Positions 34,110 to 42,010 of a DNA stretch of 64,000 bases are shown here, one piece after another. How positions within the stretch are numbered: position 1 is the first letter of the stretch; the number at the start of each line of letters is the position of its first letter. The DNA is taken from contig NZ_JAGGJW010000015.1 of NCBI RefSeq assembly GCF_017873175.1, positions 1 to 64,000 of the forward strand, read 5' to 3'. A program made the translations under genes and the position numbers. This DNA is from Neorhizobium petrolearium. Its GTDB lineage: Bacteria; Pseudomonadota; Alphaproteobacteria; Rhizobiales; Rhizobiaceae. Below the pieces are notes generated by a model. The model searched no databases. It was not told the origin of the DNA and saw only the letters and a list, made by a program, of their open reading frames with translations.

Positions 34110-35690
34110 ATGGCAACAGCAGCGGCCGCGGCGGGTACGATACCCGTCGACCCACCGATGGACAGACGCAAGGTCATCGCCTTCTTCGCGATGGTCTTCG
34201 GCATGTTCATGTCGATCCTCGACATCCAGATCGTCTCGGCCTCGCTCGCCGAGATCCAGGCCGGCCTTTCCGCTGGCTCGGACGAAGTGGCCTGGGTGCA
34301 GACCTCCTACCTGATCGCCGAAGTGATCATGATCCCGCTGTCGGGAACGCTGGCGCGGATTCTTTCGACGCGCGTGCTTTTCACCATCTGCGCGGGCGGC
34401 TTCACGATGGCAAGCGCGCTCTGCGCCACTGCCACCAATATCGAGCAGATGATCGTCTACCGGGCGCTTCAGGGCTTTATCGGCGGCGGCATGATCCCCT
34501 CGGTCTTCGCGGCCGCCTTCACCATCTTCCCGCCCTCGAAGCGCAGCATCGTCTCGCCGATCATCGGCCTTGTCGCAACGCTCGCGCCGACGATCGGGCC
34601 GACGGTGGGCGGCTATCTCTCGCACGCGTTTTCCTGGCACTGGCTTTTCCTCGTCAACATCATCCCGGGCATCCTCGTGACGGCCGCCGCCTGGAGCCTG
34701 ATCGACTTCGACAAGCCGCAGCATAACCTCATGCGGAAATTCGACTGGTGGGGGCTTTTCTCGATGGCCGTGTTCCTCGGGTCGCTCGAATACGTGCTTG
34801 AAGAGGGCAACAACAAGGACTGGTTCGGCGACGAGCGTATCGTCATCGGCACGGTAATGATCTTCATCGGCGCGGTGATCTTCTTCTGGCGCGCCTTCAG
34901 GGTCGAGTTCCCGGTCGTGGACCTCAGGGCGTTCAGCAATGCCAACTTCGCATTCGGCTCGCTTTTCTCCTTCGTGATGGGTGTCGGCCTCTACGGTCTC
35001 ACCTATCTCTATCCGCTCTATCTGGGACGTATCCGGGGTTACGATTCCCTGATGATCGGCGAGACCATGTTTGTTTCGGGGCTTGCCATGTTCGTCTCCG
35101 CGCCGATTGTCGGGCGTCTGACGAACATCCTCGATCTCAGGGTGATGATGGCGGTCGGCTTTGCCGGCTTCGCTCTTGGCACCTGGCTGATGACGGGGAT
35201 TACGGGGGACTGGGATTTCTGGGAACTGTTCCTGCCGCAGATCCTGCGCGGTGCTTCGATGATGATGTGCATGGTGCCTATCAACAATATCGCACTCGGC
35301 ACGCTCGCGCCGCAGCGCATCCAGGGCGCTTCCGGACTGTTCAACCTGACCCGAAACCTGGGCGGCGCAGTCGGCCTGGCGATCATCAACACCATGCTGA
35401 CCCAGCGTACCGACGAGCACTATGCCCGGCTGTCCGAGCATGTCAATTACGGCAACCCGGCTGCGATGAGCTGGCTCGACAGCGTCGGCGCCAACTACAA
35501 TTCCTATGGTTTCGACGGCAGCGCGGCGGCCCTGCAGAGGCTTTCCGGAATGATCACCCAGCAGTCCTGGCTGTTGTCCTTCGCGGACGTCTTCCTGCTG
35601 CTGACCGTGCTTTTCAGCAGCCTCATCTTCTTCGTCTTCCTGATTGCCAAACCTGCACGGCCGCCAGGCGCCGGCGGGGGCGGCCACTGA
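34110..35690 (+). CDS. emrB: DHA2-family MFS multidrug efflux pump
   Basis: 526 aa, 14 predicted helices. DHA2 motifs LDIQIVSASLAEIQAGL (helix 1) and QTSYLIAEVIMIPLSGTLAR (motif A region) are present, plus GPTVGGYLSHAFSWHWLFLVN (motif C). It exports hydrophobic drugs or detergents with proton exchange. It is controlled, by inference, by the TetR protein upstream. A terminator follows. Confidence 0.93.
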   Translation: MATAAAAAGTIPVDPPMDRRKVIAFFAMVFGMFMSILDIQIVSASLAEIQAGLSAGSDEVAWVQTSYLIAEVIMIPLSGTLARILSTRVLFTICAGGFTMASALCATATNIEQMIVYRALQGFIGGGMIPSVFAAAFTIFPPSKRSIVSPIIGLVATLAPTIGPTVGGYLSHAFSWHWLFLVNIIPGILVTAAAWSLIDFDKPQHNLMRKFDWWGLFSMAVFLGSLEYVLEEGNNKDWFGDERIVIGTVMIFIGAVIFFWRAFRVEFPVVDLRAFSNANFAFGSLFSFVMGVGLYGLTYLYPLYLGRIRGYDSLMIGETMFVSGLAMFVSAPIVGRLTNILDLRVMMAVGFAGFALGTWLMTGITGDWDFWELFLPQILRGASMMMCMVPINNIALGTLAPQRIQGASGLFNLTRNLGGAVGLAIINTMLTQRTDEHYARLSEHVNYGNPAAMSWLDSVGANYNSYGFDGSAAALQRLSGMITQQSWLLSFADVFLLLTVLFSSLIFFVFLIAKPARPPGAGGGGH

Positions 35691-35710
35691 TCACAGCACT
35701 CCACCGCCGG

Positions 35711-35743
35711 AAAGGGGTCGCCGCGCAAGGGGCGGCCCTTTTT
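35711..35743 (+). terminator. Terminator after emrB
   Basis: AAAGGGGTCGCC (from 35711) pairs with GGCGGCCCTTT (to 35741) with one bulge, followed by further T residues. It lies 20 bases after the emrB stop. Confidence 0.75.
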
Positions 35744-35801
35744 CCTGCCGGTCGGTGACCTGGCTCTATCGGAGGGCTGTTTTCCGACGCCTTCGGTAAA
35801 T

Positions 35802-35819
35802 TCTGATTTACGTACCTCA
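35802..35819. promoter_or_regulatory. LacI-type operator, copy 1
   Basis: TCTGATTTACGTACCTCA. Its core TGA-N2-TACGTA-N2-TCA is a palindrome centred on CG, as usual for LacI proteins. It lies 33 bases upstream of the lacI-type gene. A copy with 17 of 18 identical bases stands at 41864-41881 before the ABC operon. Confidence 0.7.
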
Positions 35820-35852
35820 AAAATTGGGCTACCACCTTCCGCGGAGGAGTTC

Positions 35853-36893
35853 ATGAAGCCCACTGTCCATGACATCGCGAAGAGCGCAGGGGGCAGCCTT
35901 GCTACGGTCGATCGCGTGTTGAACGACCGGCCGGGCGTGCGCGCCGTGACCCGTTCGAAGGTGGAGGAGGCGATCGCAGCACTTGGTTACGTGCGCGATC
36001 TCGCGGCCGCGAACCTTGCCAAGGGCCGCACCTATTCCTTCGTCTTCATCCTGCCGGAAAACGACAATTCCTTCATGATCGGCCTGCACGAGGAAGTGCG
36101 CGGCGCGATTGCCCGTTCGAGCGCCGAGCGCACCCATATCCGCATCGTCGACGTGCCGCCCTTCGATCCGGATGCACTGGTTGACGCGCTCGAAAAGGTT
36201 TTGGCCGAAAAGCCGTCCGGCGTCGCCTTCGTCGCCATCGATGCGCCGGAAGTCCGCGCTGCCGTCGGCCGTCTGAAGGAAGCGGGCATACCGACCGTCA
36301 CGCTTGTCTCGGACCTGCCGGACGCCTCCCGCGATCATTACGCCGGCATCGACAATATCGCCGCCGGCCGTACCGCAGGCAGCCTGATGGGCCGTTTCCT
36401 GAGCGGCCCGTTCGTGGGTGAGCGAGGGGCGACGGTGGCGGTGCTTGCCGGCTCCATGCTGGTGCGCGACCATCGCGAGCGGCTCGAAGGGTTTTCGTCG
36501 GTTATCGGGGAGAGCTATCCGAATGTCCTTATCCTGCCGGTGCTGGAGGGGCGGGACGATCCGGCGCTCGCCGAAACGGTGGTTGCCGATGCGTTGCGCC
36601 GTCATGCTGACATCGCTGGCATCTATAGTCTCGGTGCGGGCAATCGAGGCCTCATCCGGGCGGTGCAAAAAGCGGGTATGTCTAGGCGGCCTCTTGTCAT
36701 CGCTCACGAACTAACCGCCTCGACCCGCGCTGCACTCGCCGAAGGCGTAATCGACGCGGTGCTGAACCAGGATGCGGGCCATGAGGTGCGCAGCGCCATC
36801 CGCGTGCTGAAGGCCAAGGCGGATGGCCTGCCGGTGATCGCCGGGCAGGAGCGCATCCGCATCGACATATTCTTGAAAGACAATCTGCCCTGA
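35853..36893 (+). CDS. LacI-family transcriptional regulator (xylose-type)
   Basis: 346 aa. The HTH is TVHDIAKSAGGSLATVDRVL (residues 4-23), followed by a periplasmic-binding-protein-like sugar domain. AGIDNIAAGRTAGSLMGRFL and the Asp-containing DAVLNQDAGHEVRSAIRVL resemble rhizobial regulators of ribose/xylose-type operons. It is first in a unit with xylB and xylA. Its operator precedes itself and the ABC operon 6 kb away, so it probably represses both in the absence of xylose or a related sugar (inference). Confidence 0.9.
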   Translation: MKPTVHDIAKSAGGSLATVDRVLNDRPGVRAVTRSKVEEAIAALGYVRDLAAANLAKGRTYSFVFILPENDNSFMIGLHEEVRGAIARSSAERTHIRIVDVPPFDPDALVDALEKVLAEKPSGVAFVAIDAPEVRAAVGRLKEAGIPTVTLVSDLPDASRDHYAGIDNIAAGRTAGSLMGRFLSGPFVGERGATVAVLAGSMLVRDHRERLEGFSSVIGESYPNVLILPVLEGRDDPALAETVVADALRRHADIAGIYSLGAGNRGLIRAVQKAGMSRRPLVIAHELTASTRAALAEGVIDAVLNQDAGHEVRSAIRVLKAKADGLPVIAGQERIRIDIFLKDNLP

Positions 36894-36919
36894 GAAGCAG
36901 AGTATGAAGGAGAAGTACC

Positions 36920-38374
36920 ATGTATCTCGGTCTCGATCTCGGCACTTCCGGCGTCAAGGCGATGCTGATCGACGGCGATCAGAGGATCATCGGTTCGGCG
37001 AGCGGCGCGCTCGACGTCTCGCGCCCGCATTCCGGCTGGTCGGAGCAGGAGCCTGCTCACTGGATCCGCGCCACAGAGGAGGCCGTCGCCGGCCTCAAGG
37101 CGAAGTTCCCGAAGGAACTCGCCGCCGTGAAGGGCATCGGGCTCTCCGGCCAGATGCATGGCGCGACGCTGCTTGATGCGGACGACAAGGTGCTGCGGCC
37201 TTGCATCCTCTGGAACGACACTCGTTCCCATGAGGAGGCTGCGATGCTCGACGCCGATTCCCGCTTCCGGCAGATCACTGGCAATATCGTCTTTCCAGGC
37301 TTCACCGCGCCGAAGCTCGTCTGGGTGAGGAAGCACGAGCCGGAGATTTTTGCGAAGGTTGCCAAGGTACTGCTGCCGAAGGATTATCTGCGCCTGTGGC
37401 TCACCGGGGAGCACATTTCCGAAATGTCGGACTCGGCCGGAACCTCCTGGCTCGATACAGGCGCCCGCAAATGGTCGTCCGAATTGCTCGATGCGACCGG
37501 ATTGTTCGAGAAACAGATGCCCTCGCTGGTGGAAGGCACGGAACAGGCAGGCAAGCTGCGCGGCGAACTCGCTTCCGAATGGGGTATCGCCGGTGACGTC
37601 GTGGTCGCCGGCGGGGCCGGGGACAATGCGGCATCCGCCTGCGGCATGGGCACGGTGGCGGAAGGCCATGCCTTCGTCTCGCTCGGCACGTCGGGCGTGC
37701 TGTTTGCGGCCAATGCCTCCTATCTGCCGAAGCCGGAAAGCGCCGTTCACGCCTTCTGTCATGCGCTGCCGAAGACCTGGCACCAGATGGGCGTCATCCT
37801 GTCGGCCACGGATGCGCTCAACTGGTATTCGCACATCGCCGGCAAAACCGCCGCGGAACTGACGCAGGAACTCGGCGACACGCTGAAGGCGCCCTCCGGC
37901 GTCACTTTCCTGCCCTATCTTTCCGGCGAGCGCACGCCGCACAACGACGCCGTGATCCGTGGCGCCTTCATCGGCCTCGAACATGAAAGCAGCCGTACCG
38001 TGCTTACCCAATCGGTGCTGGAAGGCGTCACTTTCGCTATCCGCGACAATCTGGAGGCGCTCAAGTCTGCCGGCACATCGATTTCCCGCGTGACCGCGAT
38101 CGGCGGCGGTTCGCGCTCGCGCTACTGGCTGGCCTCGATCGCGACCTCGCTCGGAATGCCGGTCGATATCCCGGCGGACGGCGATTTCGGCGCGGCCTTC
38201 GGTGCCGCCCGGCTCGGTCTCATCGCCGCGACCGGGGCCGATCCGGTGGCGCTCTGCTCGGCGCCAAAGACGGAGGAGACGATCGAACCGGTCTCGGGGC
38301 TCTCGGATGCCTATGAGGCCGCTTACGCGCGGTATCGGGCTGCTTACCCGGCGATCCGGTCGCTGGCGCATTGA
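36920..38374 (+). CDS. xylB: Xylulokinase
   Basis: 484 aa FGGY kinase of the xylulokinase length class. N-terminal phosphate loop LGLDLGTSGVKAMLID, then GLSGQMHGATLLD, LWNDTRSHEE and LPYLSGERTPHND, and C-terminal AIGGGSRSRYWLASIAT. It phosphorylates D-xylulose to xylulose-5-P. AAGGAG precedes the ATG and only 26 bases separate it from the regulator. xylA follows after a RIME-like repeat. Confidence 0.95.
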   Translation: MYLGLDLGTSGVKAMLIDGDQRIIGSASGALDVSRPHSGWSEQEPAHWIRATEEAVAGLKAKFPKELAAVKGIGLSGQMHGATLLDADDKVLRPCILWNDTRSHEEAAMLDADSRFRQITGNIVFPGFTAPKLVWVRKHEPEIFAKVAKVLLPKDYLRLWLTGEHISEMSDSAGTSWLDTGARKWSSELLDATGLFEKQMPSLVEGTEQAGKLRGELASEWGIAGDVVVAGGAGDNAASACGMGTVAEGHAFVSLGTSGVLFAANASYLPKPESAVHAFCHALPKTWHQMGVILSATDALNWYSHIAGKTAAELTQELGDTLKAPSGVTFLPYLSGERTPHNDAVIRGAFIGLEHESSRTVLTQSVLEGVTFAIRDNLEALKSAGTSISRVTAIGGGSRSRYWLASIATSLGMPVDIPADGDFGAAFGAARLGLIAATGADPVALCSAPKTEETIEPVSGLSDAYEAAYARYRAAYPAIRSLAH

Positions 38375-38381
38375 ACTGGGT

Positions 38382-38517
38382 TTGCCCCTCACCCTAATCC
38401 CCGCAGGCGGGGAGAGGGTACGTGCCCTACTCGATGTTCCAAGGGACGAAGGGGTCGCAACGAATCTCCTTCGCCCCGCTTGCGGGGAGAAGGTGCCGGC
38501 AGGCGGATGAGGGGCAA
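38382..38517. repeat. RIME-like intergenic mosaic element, full copy 1
   Basis: About 136 bp bounded by TTGCCCCTC and GAGGGGCAA inverted ends. It contains two inner palindromes (CCCCGCAGGCGGGGAG and CCCCGCTTGCGGGGAG). The layout and ends match the copy at 46724. It sits between xylB and xylA, so it will fold in the shared transcript and could weaken or stabilise expression. Confidence 0.8.
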
Positions 38518-38563
38518 GCGTAGCCCGCCGTACAATTGAACATTCCCCAAGGAGGACATGACC

Positions 38564-39874
38564 ATGAGCACAGGATTTTTCGGCGACGTCGCCAAGATCA
38601 GATACGAAGGTCCGGAGAGCACCAATCCGCTCGCTTTCCGCCACTACAATCCCGACGAGATCGTCGCCGGCAAGCGCATGGAGGACCACCTGCGCTTTGC
38701 CGTCGCCTACTGGCACACCTTCACCTGGCCGGGTGGCGATCCCTTCGGCGGCCAGACGTTCCTGCGCCCCTGGTTTTCCGACACGATGGAAGCGGCCAAG
38801 ATGAAGGCGGACGTCGCCTTTGAATTCTTCCAACTCCTGGGCAGCCCGTTCTATTGCTTCCACGATGCGGATGTGCGCCCGGAAGGCACGAATTTCGCGG
38901 AAAACACGAAGAACCTCAACGAGATCGTCGACTACTTCGAGAAAAAGCAGGCCGAAACCGGTGTGAAGCTTCTCTGGGGCACGGCGAACCTCTTCTCCAA
39001 CCGGCGCTATATGTCTGGTGCCGCCACCAATCCCGACCCGGACGTCTTCGCCTTCGCTGCGGCGACCGTGAAGACCTGCCTCGACGCCACCAAGCGGCTC
39101 GGCGGCTCCAACTACGTGCTGTGGGGCGGGCGCGAAGGCTACGAGACCATCCTCAATACCGACTTCACCCGCGAGCTCGACCAGATGGGCCGTTTTCTCA
39201 ATCTCGTGGTCGAATACAAGTACAAGATCGGCTTCGAAGGCACGATTCTCATCGAACCGAAGCCGCAGGAGCCGACCAAGCACCAGTACGACTACGACGT
39301 CTCGACCGTCTATGCCTTCCTGCAGAAGAATGGGCTGGAGAAGGAAGTGAAGGTCAATATCGAGCAGGGCCATGCGATCCTCGCCGGCCATTCCTTCGAA
39401 CATGAGATCGCTATGGCGAACACGTTCGGCATCTTCGGTTCGATCGATATGAACCGCAACGATTATCAGTCCGGCTGGGATACCGACCAGTTCCCGAACA
39501 ATGTGCCGGAAATGGCGCTCGCCTACTATCACGTCCTTGCGGGCGGCGGCTTCACGAGCGGGGGCACGAATTTCGATGCCAAGCTGCGCCGCCAGTCGCT
39601 CGATCCGCAGGACCTGCTGATCGGCCATATCGGCGGCATGGATTGCTGCGCCCGCGGCCTCAAGGCAGCCGCGAAGATGCTGGACGACGGCGCGCTCAAG
39701 ATCCCGCTCGACGCCCGCTACGAGAGGTGGGAGAGCCCCGAGGCGCAGAAGATGCTGCGTGGCGAATACAAGCTCGACGAGATCGCCGCCATGGTGGAGC
39801 GTGAAAACATCAATCCGGAACCAGTTTCCGGCCGCCAGGAATATCTGGAAAACGTCGTCAACCGCTACGTCTGA
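38564..39874 (+). CDS. xylA: Xylose isomerase
   Basis: 436 aa, exactly the class II length. Catalytic His/Asp are in YCFHDADVRPEG, metal ligands in IEPKPQEPTKHQYDYD and in the later EIAMANTFGIFGSIDMNRND region. It converts D-xylose to D-xylulose for XylB. The second of two in-frame ATGs (38564) is chosen because GGAGG lies 8 bases before it but only 2 bases before the first. Confidence 0.97.
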   Translation: MSTGFFGDVAKIRYEGPESTNPLAFRHYNPDEIVAGKRMEDHLRFAVAYWHTFTWPGGDPFGGQTFLRPWFSDTMEAAKMKADVAFEFFQLLGSPFYCFHDADVRPEGTNFAENTKNLNEIVDYFEKKQAETGVKLLWGTANLFSNRRYMSGAATNPDPDVFAFAAATVKTCLDATKRLGGSNYVLWGGREGYETILNTDFTRELDQMGRFLNLVVEYKYKIGFEGTILIEPKPQEPTKHQYDYDVSTVYAFLQKNGLEKEVKVNIEQGHAILAGHSFEHEIAMANTFGIFGSIDMNRNDYQSGWDTDQFPNNVPEMALAYYHVLAGGGFTSGGTNFDAKLRRQSLDPQDLLIGHIGGMDCCARGLKAAAKMLDDGALKIPLDARYERWESPEAQKMLRGEYKLDEIAAMVERENINPEPVSGRQEYLENVVNRYV

Positions 39875-39883
39875 CACAACGGG

Positions 39884-39911
39884 ATGGGGCCGCTGCATGC
39901 GGCCCCATTTC
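39884..39911. terminator. Bidirectional terminator after xylA
   Basis: ATGGGGCCGC (39884-39893) pairs with GCGGCCCCAT (39899-39908) over a 5-base loop, with TTT following. It lies between the convergent xylA and aldo/keto reductase genes. Confidence 0.82.
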
Positions 39912-39915
39912 TGCA

Positions 39916-40794
39916 TCAGGTTGCGGCTGTCTCTGCGATGCCGTTCAATTCCGTCACCACATCCTGCGGCAGTTCCAGTTCGGCAGCGGCCAGGTTTTCC
40001 CGCAGATGCGCGACCGAGGATGTGCCGGGGATCAGCAGGATGTTCGGCGCCCGCTGAAGCAACCAGGCAAGGGCAACCTGCATGGGCGTTGCATCCAGCC
40101 TTGCCGCGACATTCGAAAGGGTGGCGGACTGCAATGGCGTGAAGCCGCCGAGCGGGAAAAAGGGAACATAGGCGATCCCCTCGGCTGAAAGCTCATCGAT
40201 CAGCCGGTCATCGTCCCGATGAACCAGATTGTAGTGATTCTGCACGCAGACGATGTCGACGATCCGCCGTGCCTCGGCGATCTGGGTCCGTGTAGCGTTG
40301 CTGAGGCCGATGTGCCGCACCAGTCCTTGTTGCTGCAGCTTCGCAAGAGCCGTGACCTGCTCCTCGATGGAGCCCTCGACCGGCCCGTGAATGCCGAAGA
40401 TGATCCTGAGGTTGACGACCTCCAAAGCGTCGAGGCCGAGATTGCGCAGGTTGTCGTGGATCTGGGCGGTGAGTTCTTCGGGTGTGAAGGCGGGGATCCA
40501 CGACGCATCGTCGCCGCGACGGGCGCCGATCTTGGTGACGATCGTCAGGTCGCCGGGATAGGGGTGAAGCGCTTCGCGGATCAGCTGGTTGGTGACGTGC
40601 GGACCGTAGAAGTCGCTTGTATCGATATGGTCGACCCCGAGAGATACCGCTTCGCGCAGCACCGTCAGCGCCATTTCGCGATCCTTTGGCGGCCCGAACA
40701 CGCCGGGTCCGGCAAGCTGCATTGCGCCATAGCCGAGGCGTTTTACGGTGCGATCGCCGAGCCCAAAGCTGCCGGCCTTCTGGATATGCGTCAT
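39916..40794 (-). CDS. Aldo/keto reductase
   Basis: 292 aa TIM barrel. The catalytic Asp/Tyr are in DHIDTSDFYGPH, Lys in LTIVTKIGARR, and the NADPH-binding C-terminal part in LLIPGTSSVAHLRENLAA. It reduces aldehydes or sugars, substrate unknown. GGAGAGAG precedes the ATG at 40794. It is divergent from a LysR gene that probably controls it. Its end abuts the xylA terminator. Confidence 0.92.
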   Translation of the reverse strand: MTHIQKAGSFGLGDRTVKRLGYGAMQLAGPGVFGPPKDREMALTVLREAVSLGVDHIDTSDFYGPHVTNQLIREALHPYPGDLTIVTKIGARRGDDASWIPAFTPEELTAQIHDNLRNLGLDALEVVNLRIIFGIHGPVEGSIEEQVTALAKLQQQGLVRHIGLSNATRTQIAEARRIVDIVCVQNHYNLVHRDDDRLIDELSAEGIAYVPFFPLGGFTPLQSATLSNVAARLDATPMQVALAWLLQRAPNILLIPGTSSVAHLRENLAAAELELPQDVVTELNGIAETAAT

Positions 40795-40903
40795 GATCTC
40801 TCTCCTTTGCGGCGAGTTTGATTGCCGATGGGCACCAGATAGGCGCTGTTTTCCGTCCAGATAATCCGATACAATCGGCACAGCTTGTGCGGAAAGGCGA
40901 ACA

Positions 40904-41899
40904 ATGGGTGTAGACCTTGGAGATCTGGGCGCCTTCGTCACGGTCGCCCGCGCCAGGGGCTTTCGTGAGGGAGCGAGAGCCAGCGGCGCCAGCCCGTCGG
41001 CATTGAGCGAAGCGGTGCGTCGGCTGGAAGCCCAGCTCGGCGTGCGCCTCCTCAACCGAACCACCCGAAGCGTGGTTCCGACGGAGGCGGGCGCGGGCCT
41101 GCTCGAACGTCTCGGTCCGGCGCTGGCCGAAATGGAGACGGCGCTCGATGTGGTGAACGGCTACAGGGAAAAGCCGGCCGGGCTGCTGCGCCTCAACGTT
41201 CCCGTGGGCGTCGCCCGGCTGGTGCTGCCAAGGATCGTCCCACCCTTCCTGAAGGCCTATCCGGATATTCGGCTGGAGGTGGTCGCCGAAGACAGTTTCG
41301 TCGATGTTCTGGCGGCCGGCTGCGACGCCGGCATCCGCTACGATGAGCGGCTGGAACAGGACATGATCGCCGTACCGATCGGTCCGAGGACACAACGCTT
41401 TGCCACGGCCGCATCTCCCGCATATCTCAAGCGCCACGGGCGGCCTGAACATCCCCGCGACCTGCTCAATCACGCCTGCCTGCGCGGGCGGTTTTCAAGT
41501 GGCGTCATCCCCGTGTGGGAATTCGAGCGTGAGGGCGAGATCGTACGTATCGATGCGGGTGGGCCACTCGTCGTGCGGCCGGCCGGCGGCGTCGAGCTGG
41601 CGATCGAGACCGCTATCCAGGGTTTAGGCATCATCCATCTGTTTGAAGACTGGCTGCGGCCGTATCTGGAGAGCGGTGCGCTGGAGCCGGTGCTGGAACC
41701 GTGGTGGCAGCCCTTCTCAGGTCCGTTTCTCTATTATCCCGGCCGACGGCTGGTGCCGGCCCCGCTGCGGGCCTTCATCGATTTCATGAAGGATTACTCC
41801 GGATCCGGGTGGCATGCCGATGAGGCCGTGCCAGCGGTTGTGCAAGGTGCAAACGGTTCGAAATCTGCTTTACGTACCTCAGAATCTTCGTTAGCCTGA
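40904..41899 (+). CDS. LysR-family transcriptional regulator
   Basis: 331 aa. The winged HTH is at residues 1-62 (LGDLGAFVTVARARGFREGA, ASPSALSEAVRRLEAQLGVR, LLNRTTRSVVPTEAG), followed by a substrate-binding domain. About 30 residues beyond the usual end form an unstructured tail, and the coding of that tail overlaps the LacI operator at 41864-41881. It is divergent from the aldo/keto reductase gene, its probable target. Confidence 0.9.
   Translation: MGVDLGDLGAFVTVARARGFREGARASGASPSALSEAVRRLEAQLGVRLLNRTTRSVVPTEAGAGLLERLGPALAEMETALDVVNGYREKPAGLLRLNVPVGVARLVLPRIVPPFLKAYPDIRLEVVAEDSFVDVLAAGCDAGIRYDERLEQDMIAVPIGPRTQRFATAASPAYLKRHGRPEHPRDLLNHACLRGRFSSGVIPVWEFEREGEIVRIDAGGPLVVRPAGGVELAIETAIQGLGIIHLFEDWLRPYLESGALEPVLEPWWQPFSGPFLYYPGRRLVPAPLRAFIDFMKDYSGSGWHADEAVPAVVQGANGSKSALRTSESSLA
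41864..41881. promoter_or_regulatory. LacI-type operator, copy 2
   Basis: TCTGCTTTACGTACCTCA, one base different from the site before the LacI gene at 35802-35819. It lies within the last codons of the LysR gene and upstream of the ABC operon leader. This links the xyl genes and the transporter in one regulon. Confidence 0.68.
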
Positions 41900-41917
41900 T
41901 CTCGGGAGGAAATTCAG

Positions 41918-42010
41918 GTGCATGTAATCATCGATCATGACGTCCGCGCCATGAGGGCTGTCACGGCTGGATGCGCCTTTGTGCGCGTGATTCCGGGTGT
42001 CCCGCGATGA
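41918..42010 (+). CDS. Possible 30-codon leader peptide of the ABC operon
   Basis: A GTG at 41918 follows GGGAGGA with ideal spacing, and the frame runs 30 codons to a TGA at 42008-42010 that overlaps the ATPase start (ATGA). The peptide would begin VHVIIDHDVRAMRAV and has no known similarity. The only strong ribosome binding site in the leader serves this frame, so the ATPase may be translated by coupling. An ATG TAA start-stop pair at 41922-41927 lies within it. Confidence 0.45.
   Translation: MHVIIDHDVRAMRAVTAGCAFVRVIPGVPR

Noticed and set aside
36704..39916. 1070-codon open frame on the minus strand
   Set aside because: It spans the antisense of xylB, xylA and a RIME-like repeat. The translation is low-complexity in character and matches no fold, while the plus-strand genes are certain.
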